Both the position numbers and the translations under genes were made by a program. 64,000 nt of DNA, from positions 6,445,000 through 6,508,999 of the forward strand of contig OZ005691.1 in the NCBI GenBank assembly GCA_963930775.1, given 5' to 3'. Of the stretch, positions 45,847 through 56,091 are shown one piece after another. The first letter of the stretch is position 1. Each line of letters starts with the position of its first letter. The notes under the pieces are model-generated. The model worked only from the letters and a program-made list of their open reading frames with translations, searched no databases and was not told the DNA's origin. This DNA comes from Cliona cf. orientalis (lineage: Eukaryota > Porifera > Demospongiae > Clionaida > Clionaidae).

Positions 45847-46620
45847 CGGTCTAAATTTGATAGTGGAAAAGTAATTAATAGATCCCCGAGTGGTTCATGG
45901 CAGTATCGCTACATGGGCACTGGGCTACAACAAAACCTAGGCAAGTCATGGGAGCCCAACACATGGAGTGAGATGACAAGTACATGTATAAACCAAGTAT
46001 TTATTGACGTGTCCAATTCTGCCTCCAAAATTGTCAAAAAATACAACAGCATAAAGCTACCGAAAAAGCAAGAAACAGAGAAAAGAAAAAGCAAATACGC
46101 AGGAAAAGAAGATTCACAACCTACACAGGCACGATATGATAATGGAAGTTGCCCGGATGACATACACTGTAGTAGACTAGGTGTCTCCTGAATACCTACA
46201 AAAGTTGATGAACGGCAACAAAAGTAGTCATTATATCACAAGAGGCCAATGAAATCGAACAAGAAACAAGAGACCCCAGCATGCTAGTGACTCATGGGAG
46301 CGGGAACGACAAATTAGAATTAAAGCGTATAAATCTGGCTAACTGGTGAAGATAAGAACAACATCGAGAAGCAAGAAAGTGGAGGAGATGCTGAACAGTA
46401 ATTCAAGGGAAACAAGGCTACAAGTTATGGTACACTCATGGAGAATACACATCAAGACAAGATACCAAATTACCGAACACAACATATTACGGTCAGAAAC
46501 TCACCACTGTCAAAACTGGCTTAGGTTAACGAGTGAAAGAGACTGGGAGACTGATGAAAGTTATGCAAGAGTTCGATCAGCTGCTATTCTTGCCAGCAAA
46601 GACATCAAGGTAATGTGGAT
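45847..46620 (+). pseudogene. YqaJ-type exonuclease relic, right part
   Basis: It continues the frame left of the 9.5-kb element: RSKFDSGKVINRSPSGSWQ, GTGLQQNLGKSWEP, KLPKKQETEKRK. After shifts it gives EIEQETRD and WERERQIRIKA...LVKIRTTSRSKKVEEML, then KATSYGTLMEN. The last part is the start of the YqaJ nuclease domain (typical R-x-x-R-I-T-A-S and K-V-x-x-L-L). Stops are frequent. The catalytic centre further on (E...D-G...E-x-K) is not readable. Confidence 0.7.
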
Positions 46621-47043
46621 CTTAGCTACCCCTTCTTCTATCTCATTCATCATTCATAGCCAAACCAAGACGATAACTTTAGAGATGGCAAAAAGTGCAT
46701 GTGCATGCACGCACAAGTGATCACAGTGGGTATTGGTTCCGTGCAAAGGAATGGACCATTTCACCTGCATTCAACGCAGACAGAATGGAAATTTCACATT
46801 AACCACACATGTATCCCCTTTAGGGGATAATGGCTCAATAATGTAGCTTAGATATTGAAACAGCACAATTAGATCATCACATCATTTGCAATACTAATCA
46901 AAAGACTTTCAAGGAGGGGAGTGTGACTGTATCAGGATAAACCCATGATATTTGCCATATTTGAGGGATTTCAACTAGCTGTACTCTCAGGTCACAAATA
47001 TGAATCAATCACTCTTAGATTAAACTCACGATGAATCCCCTAC
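46621..47043. other. Non-coding
   Basis: Intronic sequence next to the METTL17 exon ending at 47,044. No exon is recognised. Confidence 0.4.
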
Positions 47044-50000
47044 CTCAAGAACAAACTCCCTTGACTCACGAATAATTTCAAATCCTGGCCAGTTTCCAAG
47101 TTCAATTAGAACCTGAGAGCAAGGTACATGTACCATTAGAGAAATATCACATACCGGAATATTACTAGAAACCGGATTTCATTCACACATGTACCAGTAA
47201 CAGGTTTATTACAATTAACGTACCAAATAGTGTTTCGTCTTTCTCCATAGAGACTCGATTGAAAATTGCCTTAACTTTGAAGATGGCAAGTCTCCAAGAG
47301 TATGTGCAGCTATTACCAAGTCATACTGGATCTAAAGGAACATTAATTTTTACAAGTACTGCAAATCACAAGTATTTCACGTCCAGAATATTAAATTTTT
47401 GTGCGATGATTTTCACATTATATAATTTCAGATCAACTTCACTGTACTGCATTATCTTTAATATTGTGCATATATTTTCACATATTTACTTTTCACACAA
47501 GGCAGGCTGGCCAAAAATATTTGTGATTAACAGTTTGTTGTAAATAGTACTGTACCACTGCTCTGTCCAAGTTTTGGTACTACCATATTACATCACACCC
47601 ACAATCAGCACGTGCTACAGCGTGCGTTAGCTAAACTGCAAGGCACTACATTAAGATTCATGGTTTCTATTTTGCACCAGCTGATGTTTCCATAATTGTG
47701 CACCTTGTAAAAATTTTACCACCATGTGGTATATTATTAGTAGGCTTGCTTTACCTTGTTTGAAACAGGAAGGTACTGCTTAAAATAAACAAACGGAATA
47801 TGTTCTTCAGGAAGCCCAGCTAGAGGACCATCAATCATTTCACCACCTGAATGTAAGGGAAGCATATTAATTATAACGAAATATGTGTAAAAATACTGGA
47901 AGCTGATGTACCAGTTCTGAGGGACTTTGCCATATCTCCCATATACTGTGATATATCAACACACAGATATTCATTTAAAGTCTCCCTCCACAGCTGATGA
48001 GCAGCCCTATAATTATTGTAATAAGCAAATCCCTTGAATAATCATGCATATAAACATATTCTCCACACACTGCATAAGCAAAATTTCAAGTATTTGTACG
48101 AGTGTTCTAAAGGCAAACTAATATATTTAACATTTTAATACATGAAACTTGACCTAAAAACATGGTGCTACTAGGTGCTTAGCGCATCTCAAGACCCGTC
48201 AGTATCAGTACATCGATTGCAACAAAAAATACATAGATCATCATGCTATGTCACAGGCCTTTGACAACAGGAATATTGAATCGGTATCATCTGGTATGGT
48301 ATAAAACCTAACATACTTTTACATGAAATCTATTCTGTGATCAGGTACACGAAAATTTGCACCAACAAAAACTACCTACTACACGGTACACTCACCATGG
48401 CACAGTACCAAGTCCAGAACCAAAATCCAGCAAACTTTCTGGCCTAAAGGAAGGATTTAGACGAGCAATCTGTCAAAAAAAGATGATCTTTTCAACCATA
48501 ACATGTAGTAATTCTGGTAAAACAGTGATGGTAATGATCAATATAATATACTTTCAGGCTTCACCTGCATTCATATCTATCGCAAGTACCACCTGTCCTC
48601 ATGATCAGTAGGCACAATAGTTGGTTCACCTGCTCGGTAATTTACTACTTCATTTGAGCATTTAGTGAGCCAAGAACGGAAAAGGTCTATGGGATGTTTC
48701 TGCAAACTATCTAGGGATGGGCCAGGACACAGCAGTGTTTGGTGTGGTTTTTAGGCTTCATTTCATGCAATTTCCAATGCCTACTGTTGTAGATGGCCAG
48801 GCAACAGTGAGAATGCTACGAAAACCTTTAAATCCTGTACCTAAAAGTTAATAAACACTCCCCAAACTATTGAATACATTAAATATTCTGTGACATCTGC
48901 CACTCATAGATTATATCATGCATTATACATGTATACCTCCGATAAAACTCTAAGCACAGTGCCATAAGAACCTTGTATTCGGCTAGCAGCATAAGCCATG
49001 GCTTCTCGTTTCCCATATCTACAAAACTGAACTCTTTAACTGCAACATTCACAGAATATACAACACTCAATTTCATACCTAAGAGTTGATTCTAAAGGGC
49101 CTTTCTTAGCATTCTTGACACCATCACTCCATAGATTTTCTATCATAATATATTATTAAGTCATAAGAAAACAGAGAATATGGAACGACTTCTACATGGA
49201 TTTCACATCAAATTTCGTGCATACGTATTACTGTATGGTACTGCCCGAAACAGTTTTATTTCTGGTGCATTTGAAAACCTATGAAAGGAATGCCTTCAAT
49301 ATCTTTGAGTAACAGCACTCTTTAGTAAGACTACATTACTAAAATGCCCAAAGTAACTCACCCAGCAGAGTTTTATTACTTCCTGATTTAGTCTCATTTT
49401 TCCTACTGTTTCTCATCATGAGATACTTTGATATTGCCTGTCCGTCTTGAACCAACTTCTTTCTTGGATACTCTGATGATAAAGAAATGTAACGAGATAT
49501 GAAACTGCCAGTGATATAATTAATGAACATACATACCGTAGACTCGGGTTATTAAGCGCACCTCGTTATTAAGCGCACATTTTTTAATAAGCGCATCATG
49601 CCTTCCTACTACTAGCATTGGCTAATAAGCGCATACTCAACAAATGTAGCCTAGCTGTTCACTGTAGCTTTCTGATCAGGTTACCATCCCTTTTGATGGC
49701 TCTGCTACTCACTTGATAGCTCTACCAGTGCAGTATACTTCGATCCCTCGAGCGGATCACGACCGCCCGTGAGGGGGTGTGGCTAAACTACTCTCATTAA
49801 TAAGCGCACATTTTTTATTAAGCGCATATTTCCTTACCACCAAGAGTAATAAGCGCATGCGCTTAATAACCCGAGTCTACGGTACATTATTATACATCTT
49901 TGTTTCCAAGGTTATACATCACAACATAACCCAGGCAGGGGCGTAGCTTAGTTGTTTCTTTGTTGCCCAGAAACCCCCCCCCCCCCCCCCCCCCCCCCCG

Positions 50001-51313
50001 GCAGTCAGATTCAGTATTATCTTTATGATTTGGCTATCAGGAAACCCTCTTGGTTTCCAGATTCAATGTACAGGGACTAAAATCTCCTGAAACTTAGCCT
50101 AGGTCTTCTCCTTTTGTGCTTTTCTCTGCCAAAATCTCAAGAATCTAGCAAACTCTAGCTGAAAATGGTGATCGTTAATTAGAGGGCATGGTCGTTAAAC
50201 TTTTCGCACACAAGTGCTAGGAAACCCCCTCAGAAAATCCTGACCACGCCCCTGCCAGGTGAAAAGGATCATAATTGTATTTGCAAGATTTAGTGTCACA
50301 ACTGAAAGAAGTTCGCATAATTTAAATTTTCATTCATATTACGGTATAACCCCAAACTGTTCATTTCAAAGGCAAAACGAAGGGGCTGCATTGAACCAAT
50401 GCACATTCGTACCTTCGGCAATCAAGCTTCAGTGTCCCAACACTCTTAGTTCAAATGCTAAGTTGGGTGTGACCAGGCATAGACCGATCGATACTCTATA
50501 CATAATCATGCATAACCGCTAACCCTTGAGTTAACCCCACGCTTGCACAGTCCTTTCCGCCCGAGACAGGCAAATTCAAAACATATTCCACATCCATGAG
50601 GGCGAAAATAACAAGCATAGAATTAAAAGACTGCAGTTAATACTGCTCTGTAGTTACCCTGTAGATCCAGGAACAGCATAGGTAATTAAAAGCAGCCATG
50701 TTTACGGGAAATACCAAATTGATAAGAATAGGTATGATAAAACTGCAGTATCTACATTCTCTTTTATAGGAGCAATTACCATACCCATGGAATCATCATT
50801 GCATGGTCACTGCACTACCTCAAAATCTCACCATAGCTCTAAATGTAGCCACTTAAATGTCACTGTATGCTAATCATCAGCAGCTATAAAGCTACTGTAC
50901 AACGGTACTTTTTCCCCTTAACAGTAATTACGTTACTGAGCATACCTTGCACCATCGTTTAAAACTATTTTCTTGATTTGCTTATTTTAGGTGATTGCTA
51001 TGGAAATGACAATAAGTCAAAAGTAAGGTATTATTGACCAATATTTTTGATAACTAACACTCACTGTAAATTCGCTGCGGTTACCCACAACTTTTCTTAT
51101 TGTCCATGAAAATACACCCAAACAAAACGAGAGATCGACAGTTGCAGCGGGAAATTTTATCAACAGCCATGGAAACTTCAAGATAGCCTCCAAATCAGTC
51201 TGCACGAAGGGGTCACATTTTCCATACATTTTCTTATTCATACAGGAAGCTACGCTATGATGATGTATGCGCCTAGGGCTAGCGCATTGCGTGAGCGCCA
51301 AACGTACGCGCAT
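47044..51313 (-). CDS. METTL17: METTL17, 5' exons (targeting and methyltransferase region)
   Basis: Nine minus-strand exons: 51,313-51,085 (MRVRLALTQCASPRRIHH, no acids and many Arg, so a likely mitochondrial presequence), 49,472-49,362, 49,139-49,079, 49,018-48,937 (YGKREAMAYAASRIQGSYG), 48,469-48,396 (FRPESLLDFGSGLGTVP), 48,006-47,912 (LWRETLNEYLCVDIS), 47,846-47,755 (FVYFKQYLPVSNK), 47,325-47,224 (YDLVIAAHTLGDLP...LWRKTKHYL), 47,112-47,044 (VLIELGNWPGFEIIRESREF). Canonical splice sites and every phase fit. The D-F-G-S-G-x-G loop and the D-x-S acid are the SAM-binding motifs. Human METTL17 shows the same order (FGSGTGS, CVDRS, FRQFLPVSPK, LSELP, LWRKTGHF). It assists maturation of the mitochondrial small ribosomal subunit. 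The first exon rests on phase and composition only. Confidence 0.88.
49536..49882. mobile_element. MITE, TACCGTA family, GCGCTTAA type (copy C)
   Basis: Perfect inverted ends CCGTAGACTCGGGTTATTAA, TA on both sides, and repeated TTAAGCGC/GCGCTTAATAA words inside. It sits in METTL17 intron 1, between 49,473 and 51,084. Confidence 0.87.
49936..50254 (-). mobile_element. MITE, CAGGGGCGTAG family, copy 2
   Basis: Inverse orientation of copy 1 at 28,345. Flanked by the 5-bp duplication CCAGG (49,931-49,935 and 50,255-50,259). Holds a run of 26 C at 49,974-49,999 where copy 1 has a short G run. Confidence 0.88.
50260..51084. other. METTL17 intron 1, remainder
   Basis: No further exon or repeat is recognised. 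Confidence 0.45.
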
Positions 51314-51732
51314 TAATGATAGTATATTGCACACACGTTGTGTGTAAGAAATATATGGTAGCGTGCATTTTTACGACTAATATTAGCGCCACCGCCAAAA
51401 GGTCAGCAGGCCAAGCAGGGGTCAAGGGAGCCAAGTGCACCATACTGCAAAAAACAGAATGTGATACCAAAAAATCTCTTACAAATAGAAACAATCAAGA
51501 TTCAGCTATAACATATTATGTTAAACTACTGGTCGTAATGTATCTACACTGGTATTTTTAAAAGATTGGCTGTTTGTCTTCACCAGGCAAGTTCAAAATT
51601 CAGAAAAAGCTCCAGATACAAAAATCTCCAAACGTGTAGTACGAAGTAGATCATCACTCAAAACTATAGTGAATTGGAGGATGGGCCCCCGGGTTGGTTT
51701 TATTGAAGAGTGTTAGGACAGATTCTTGAGAT
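51314..51732. other. Upstream region of METTL17
   Basis: Probable promoter region of METTL17. No convincing motif or other gene is seen. Confidence 0.35.
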
Positions 51733-51734
51733 TA

Positions 51735-52155
51735 CCGTATTTCCTCGAATAAACGCAGGCCCCGTTTATACGCCGGGGGTATAAGGCGCTGTGTACGTAA
51801 TGAACGCCGGGCCTCAAATAAATGCCGGGTCATTATGGAGTGGGCGTGGCGCGAAGCAAACAGGGCCACGTGTACGCTTGTGGGTGTGGCGATATGCTAG
51901 TCTAGTCTCGGTATCTGGCTACATGTACGATGGCGCAGCAAAGAAAAAGGTGCTCGTACGACCTAAGCTTTAAGCTTAAAGCAATCGAGTCGGCCGAAAA
52001 GACATCTAAAGAAGCAGTACCAGCTGCGGTTTAGCATATGCGAAGAACATAAATATTAAACGCCGGCCCCGATTTAACGCCGGCCCCGTTTTAACGCCGG
52101 GTCAAAGAACTCTGTTAATAAATAAACGCCCGGGCGTTTAATCAAGGAAATACGG
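51735..52155 (+). mobile_element. MITE, TACCGTA family, with transposase start
   Basis: Inverted ends CCGTATTTCC at both sides, TA flanks, and inner GAATAAACGC/GCGTTTAA and CGCCGG-rich words repeated near each end. It carries the short coding piece 51,930-52,034. It is an internally deleted derivative of a longer element. Confidence 0.87.
51930..52034 (+). pseudogene. N-terminal scrap of a transposase (Brinker-like HTH)
   Basis: 34 residues starting MAQQRKRCSYDLSFKLKAIE and ending at TAG. The pattern S-Y-D-x-S-F-K-L-x-x-I-E-x-A-E-x-x-S-K-E-A is the start of the Brinker-type DNA-binding helix-turn-helix found at the N-terminus of some pogo/Tigger-type transposases. The rest of the transposase is absent. 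The host MITE is therefore probably a deletion product of such an element. Confidence 0.6.
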
Positions 52156-52416
52156 TATCCATTTAGTTTAGTTCAAAAATTCTGAAATTTGTTAAAATGA
52201 GGATCACTGCAGATAGTGGCAGCAGCTGGAGAGCTGCTTTTATACGACTTACATCAGGACAGCTCTTAAAACAACCGCGTGTAGCTCAGAGTCCCTGTCA
52301 TCATATCCATTCAGCAACGAGTACCATAATTATGCTCAATATGGTCAGTTGCATATAACCTTCAGTTTGAACTTCTTCATCGCATGTCTATACACAATTG
52401 GCCTTCAGTTACTATA

Positions 52417-52846
52417 CCGTATACTCTGGTTAATAAGCGCATGCGCTTATAGTGGTAAACGGAACGACAGTATGCGCTTAATAAAGGAAATGCGCTTATA
52501 TGGCACATAACCACGCCCACAAATGTTTGGGCACGTGATGGATGTGAGGCCCGCGAGCGCTAGCTGGCTCGATCGATCGAGCGCTTTAGCATTACAGCTG
52601 CCGCTCAAGATGGCGAATGCTGGCCATTTGTCTGAAACTCTATCTTCTTGCATGACAGCGTTATTTGTGGCCATCATTTCTCCAAAGATATCTGGACTCC
52701 ACACGCAGTCAAGGTCAGGTTCATAGAACACCACGCCTATTAAGCGCATGCGCTTAATAAACAATAGCTTGTGACGAGAAGAGAGCATGCGCTTAATAAA
52801 TAATGTGCATTAATAGCGGGGTGCACTTAATAACCAGAGTTTACGG
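52417..52846. mobile_element. MITE, TACCGTA family, GCGCTTAA type (copy D)
   Basis: Inverted ends CCGTATACTCTGGTTAATAA and the inverse with two differences, TA flanks, and several GCATGCGCTTA words. A 113-codon minus frame and a 67-codon plus frame inside are not conserved in copies B and C. Confidence 0.85.
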
Positions 52847-53189
52847 TACTGTACTTATGCACGTTAGTTGCAGAGTCAAGCCTTAATTTTGTAGTTTGTA
52901 TGTCTGTTAATTATCTCCTTCATTTTGTATACTATTGCATTTCCTGTCTTCTACTATCAACTCCTTTTTCCCACCGTACCCATAAGCTATTGATCTTCTG
53001 AGACAGGTCCTGTCAAACGGTATCTACTGGTTCCCTTCCCTTTTAATACTGGATTGCAAAACTGCTAATTTATATATTGTCCATGGAGAGGTGAAAACCA
53101 GTTTTTTGTAGATCTGTGAATTAATTGATGGTAAGGCTGAGAAAAATTGTATCAAAAGTTCATCATATTTTTGATAAACTACAATAGAT
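52847..53189. other. Non-coding
   Basis: Nothing recognised. Confidence 0.4.
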
Positions 53190-53850
53190 CTTCAAAGGCT
53201 TTGTGGCTTAATGGGGACTGACGGAGCATCCGTTACGCTTCGTGTGCACGGTGGCTTTCACATGAGAAGGCAGTTGGTGATCTCAGGAATGTTTTGCATC
53301 TGTCATTACCAGTTAGAAGGAAAGCAGAGAAACAAACCTGTGCTCAAGCTGCTGGTCTGGTTACTTTCGTCAAAAAGTACAAGCTTGTGGCCACCTTGTA
53401 CATACTCTCAGATATTTTATCTGTATTGGCTAATCTCTCTCGTACACTTTATGTTGGTGCACGTGACACATTGGTGACGTTTGCTGATGATGTCCAACCT
53501 CTGAGGCTATTGAATATTATGTTGAAGAAGTGTCCAGATAATCAAGTGAATGGCAGGACATACTGGCTATTAGTCTGGAAAATGTCCAATGCCTGACCAT
53601 TATCACAAGGTCTGCATTTCCCTTGAAATCTCGCGAAATTTTTCTGCAATACCAAGGTACATGGGCTTGGCAAACTTTCCACGTATACAGTACTTAATAG
53701 TGCTATCTTGTCACATTACATTACTGGCCGACTTCCTGACGTTGCCTTGCTTGAGAGATTTGGAGTTTTTGACCCAATTCGACTTCCTCCAGATATATAG
53801 AACACGTGCAACCCATTTTGCTGACATGCTTAGTCGATATAATATGTAAG
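53190..53850 (+). pseudogene. hAT-like (ZNF862-type) protein relic
   Basis: The frames read MGTDGASVTLRVHGG and then AAGLVTFVKKYKLVATLYILSD, with LANLSRTL after it. ZNF862/KIAA1586-type hAT-derived proteins have S-D-G-A-S-V-M-x-G-x-x-G-G and, later, K-K-x-K-F-V-A-A-x-Y-M-L-S-D-x-L. The intervening parts are deleted. It is inactive. Confidence 0.55.
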
Positions 53851-53937
53851 AAAAGGGACTACTGCATAGCCGGAAAATTTGGCGGTTTGGCGGTCTATAT
53901 CACAACCGCCAAAATTTCCTACTCGCATATACATGTA

Positions 53938-53970
53938 CCGTAGAATCCCACAATTACGCCCCCCCCCCTT
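53938..53970 (+). repeat. Solo TACCGTA end
   Basis: TACCGTAGAATCCCACAAT followed by an ACGCCCCCCCC run has the look of a TACCGTA-family end, but no matching inverse end was found nearby. Probably a truncated MITE. Confidence 0.45.
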
Positions 53971-54998
53971 GTGCATGCTAGCATTGGGCAAAGTGGGGAG
54001 GAGGCTTATATCAGAGACAAATATAAAAATTCTAATGTGACAATATGTCAGATCAATTTCAGAAATGGTCGGACATAGTATTTGCTCACTTTATTGACTC
54101 AAAGAATGAAACATTGTATTATGTAAACAGTAATGAACTTCAGAAATAAAGTTTAATCAGATAGTTCAGTTTCAGTATCAATAAATCAATCATCCTACAA
54201 AGTAAGTGGTGAATCCTCAGTGTTAAGAGACTGAGCATCACCGGAGTGAGATGACTCTTGGTTTCGTGGTTGGTAGTCCTTTTCTAGGTTGCTGATTTGG
54301 TCTTCTTGACGTGGTGCAGTCATGCCACCATAGTTCGATAGCTTTGTCAGGACAAAAAGAGCTTAAGGGAGGGCCTTCAACGTAAATCTCCAGAAGATTA
54401 TTCAGTGTATCACTTTACATGTTCGTTCTGCGGCTGGTCTTCAAAGTCTTCAAGGAGGCTCCACTTTTCCATTGGAGAATGGCAAACTGAATGCCAATTC
54501 ACAAAGAATGAGGATGTTGGGCCATTTTTGAGAAATTACCGTATTCAGCGTTTGGAACTGGCCAAGGAATAAAAAAAAAAGCAGTCTGTGTTCTTAGAAG
54601 GCTATTTCAAGGTTACTTGTGAGCTGGCTGAGCATAAATTAAGGCCATATGAACCAAGGCATTCATTCTAAATCCAACATATTGCTTATAGCACTTATGA
54701 AGAAGCATTGAGTGGTTTTTAATTTTTCCATGGTGATTATCATCATAGAGGGACACAGGCTGTCGATTTTGCTCCTTATACTATTTACAGAGGGTGAGCT
54801 CAGTACTGGGAACTACACTAAGCCCATGAGGGGAGACATACACGGAAGGGAGGGTCTGGCAACTCTTGCACAGTTTTCGTGTGCGTTTGGTATGCAACTA
54901 AAGCTCTATAGTCACATGATTGGAATTTCATTATAATTTAAAATTTTGTTCTTTGGCGTTATTAAAACTCACGTGACTCGTAGATCGACTTCACAGCC
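53971..54998. other. Non-coding or decayed
   Basis: No gene is recognised. A weak coding-like phrase near 54,440-54,560 (LPLENGKLNANSQRM-like across frames) could be another transposon scrap. Confidence 0.35.
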
Positions 54999-55463
54999 AT
55001 GAAATGGTGCTCACTATGTTGTTGCTCGCTACCTGAAGACTCGAGCAAGCATAGAAGACTAACACAGCACCTCATCGAGTCAGGACCATTGGACAAAGAG
55101 AGAAAAACAGCTCGGGCTTATCACAGAGTACTATGTAGCCCATCTTCTTCACCGTGTTCTCTAGTAGTCTACTGTGTTAATAAACTCCGCCGCCATAACA
55201 TTTCACTACACTGTGTTCCAGTATATTGCCATATCAATGCAAGCCATGTCAACCATGATCGTGCATTCCTGTGGTCCATAATTCAAAGGACACATGACAT
55301 CTCGCACCCCATTGTCTCTATGCAAATTCCTCTAGAGAACAAGAACACCGTGCAAGAGTTGCCAGACACTTCCTTCTGCATGCTGATGATGCAATATATC
55401 CAGCACTGCGGAAAAGGGAGGGGTCTGGGTTCGAGACGAGCCTCACTGAGTGGAAGCTATTGA
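54999..55463 (+). CDS. Hypothetical Cys-rich protein, 154 residues
   Basis: An intact frame starts MKWCSLCCCSLPEDSSKHRR. Paired Cys at the start and a later VVYCVNKLRRHN segment give a C-x2-C...C arrangement like the ZAD-type zinc modules at the start of many transposon and zinc-finger proteins. Nothing after about residue 70 is recognisable, and no splice continuation is clear. It may be a first exon, a transposon scrap or chance. Confidence 0.3.
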   Translation: MKWCSLCCCSLPEDSSKHRRLTQHLIESGPLDKERKTARAYHRVLCSPSSSPCSLVVYCVNKLRRHNISLHCVPVYCHINASHVNHDRAFLWSIIQRTHDISHPIVSMQIPLENKNTVQELPDTSFCMLMMQYIQHCGKGRGLGSRRASLSGSY

Positions 55464-56091
55464 CACCTTAACCATATAAATTGCTATTGCTGCCAGTTTG
55501 CACCATCAAGCCGAAAATTTAGGTGTCCGGAATCACTAACACAGACATTTCCAAGGAGGTGGAATTCCCAAGCAGTGTAACTTCGACATGTATCGAATTT
55601 AATTGACACACACAAATACTGAACTTCAGTTTGAAATTCTTGGTCACATGCTTATTTCAACATGCACGCTGGAAAAGGACTTACTGGACATAGATTTGTC
55701 TAAAGCCGCTTCAAGCGCTGAAGGAAGAGCCATAGGTCCCAGTGAAAGACTCTTCTTCCTCTCCTCTTTGCCACTGCAGCAGTGCTCAGCATCGTCACTC
55801 TGGCTATTTGATGCTGAATAGACAGCAGACTCGTCCACGAGATCTAGCAAACTCTCATAGCAAATGCAACACTTTGGTGTTGAACTTACGCCACAGAGCT
55901 TCCACAGGTTCTTTTGTATTGCTCTGGCATACACAGAACTCCAACATCGAAAAGAGAACATGATTTGGCAACACGTGCTGGGAGGCCAGCACGCGCCGTT
56001 TCAGTGCGCATGCTCAAAAAAAGTAGCGGGCGCGGCGGTAAAGGATTCAGATCGAGCCCCACCCACTTTAAAGAAGCCGTTGCTTTGGAAG
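55464..56091. other. Upstream region of the PET-LIM gene
   Basis: Presumed promoter and 5' UTR of the gene starting at 56,092. A minus frame (55,961-55,644) reads open for 105 codons and meets a donor-like GTAAGT at 55,888, so a head-to-head first exon is possible but unsupported. Confidence 0.4.

Larger units (their letters stand above)
5854..47043 (-). other. Giant METTL17 intron, about 41 kb
   Basis: This is the interval between the exon ending in FVLE and the exon ending in HSFAH. Every recognisable coding unit within it is a transposon, a relic or an orphan fragment; I found no other host gene. All other introns I can define in the window are between about 65 bp and 1.6 kb. One tiny METTL17 exon may still hide inside, because the flanking phases differ. 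Confidence 0.65.

Noticed and set aside
55428-55448. tRNA-like B box (GGTTCGAGACG)
   Set aside because: No matching A box or cloverleaf around it; the same holds for a weaker B-box-like site near 19,225.
55644-55961. Head-to-head minus-strand gene upstream of the PET-LIM gene
   Set aside because: Open frame only; no domain and no second exon found.
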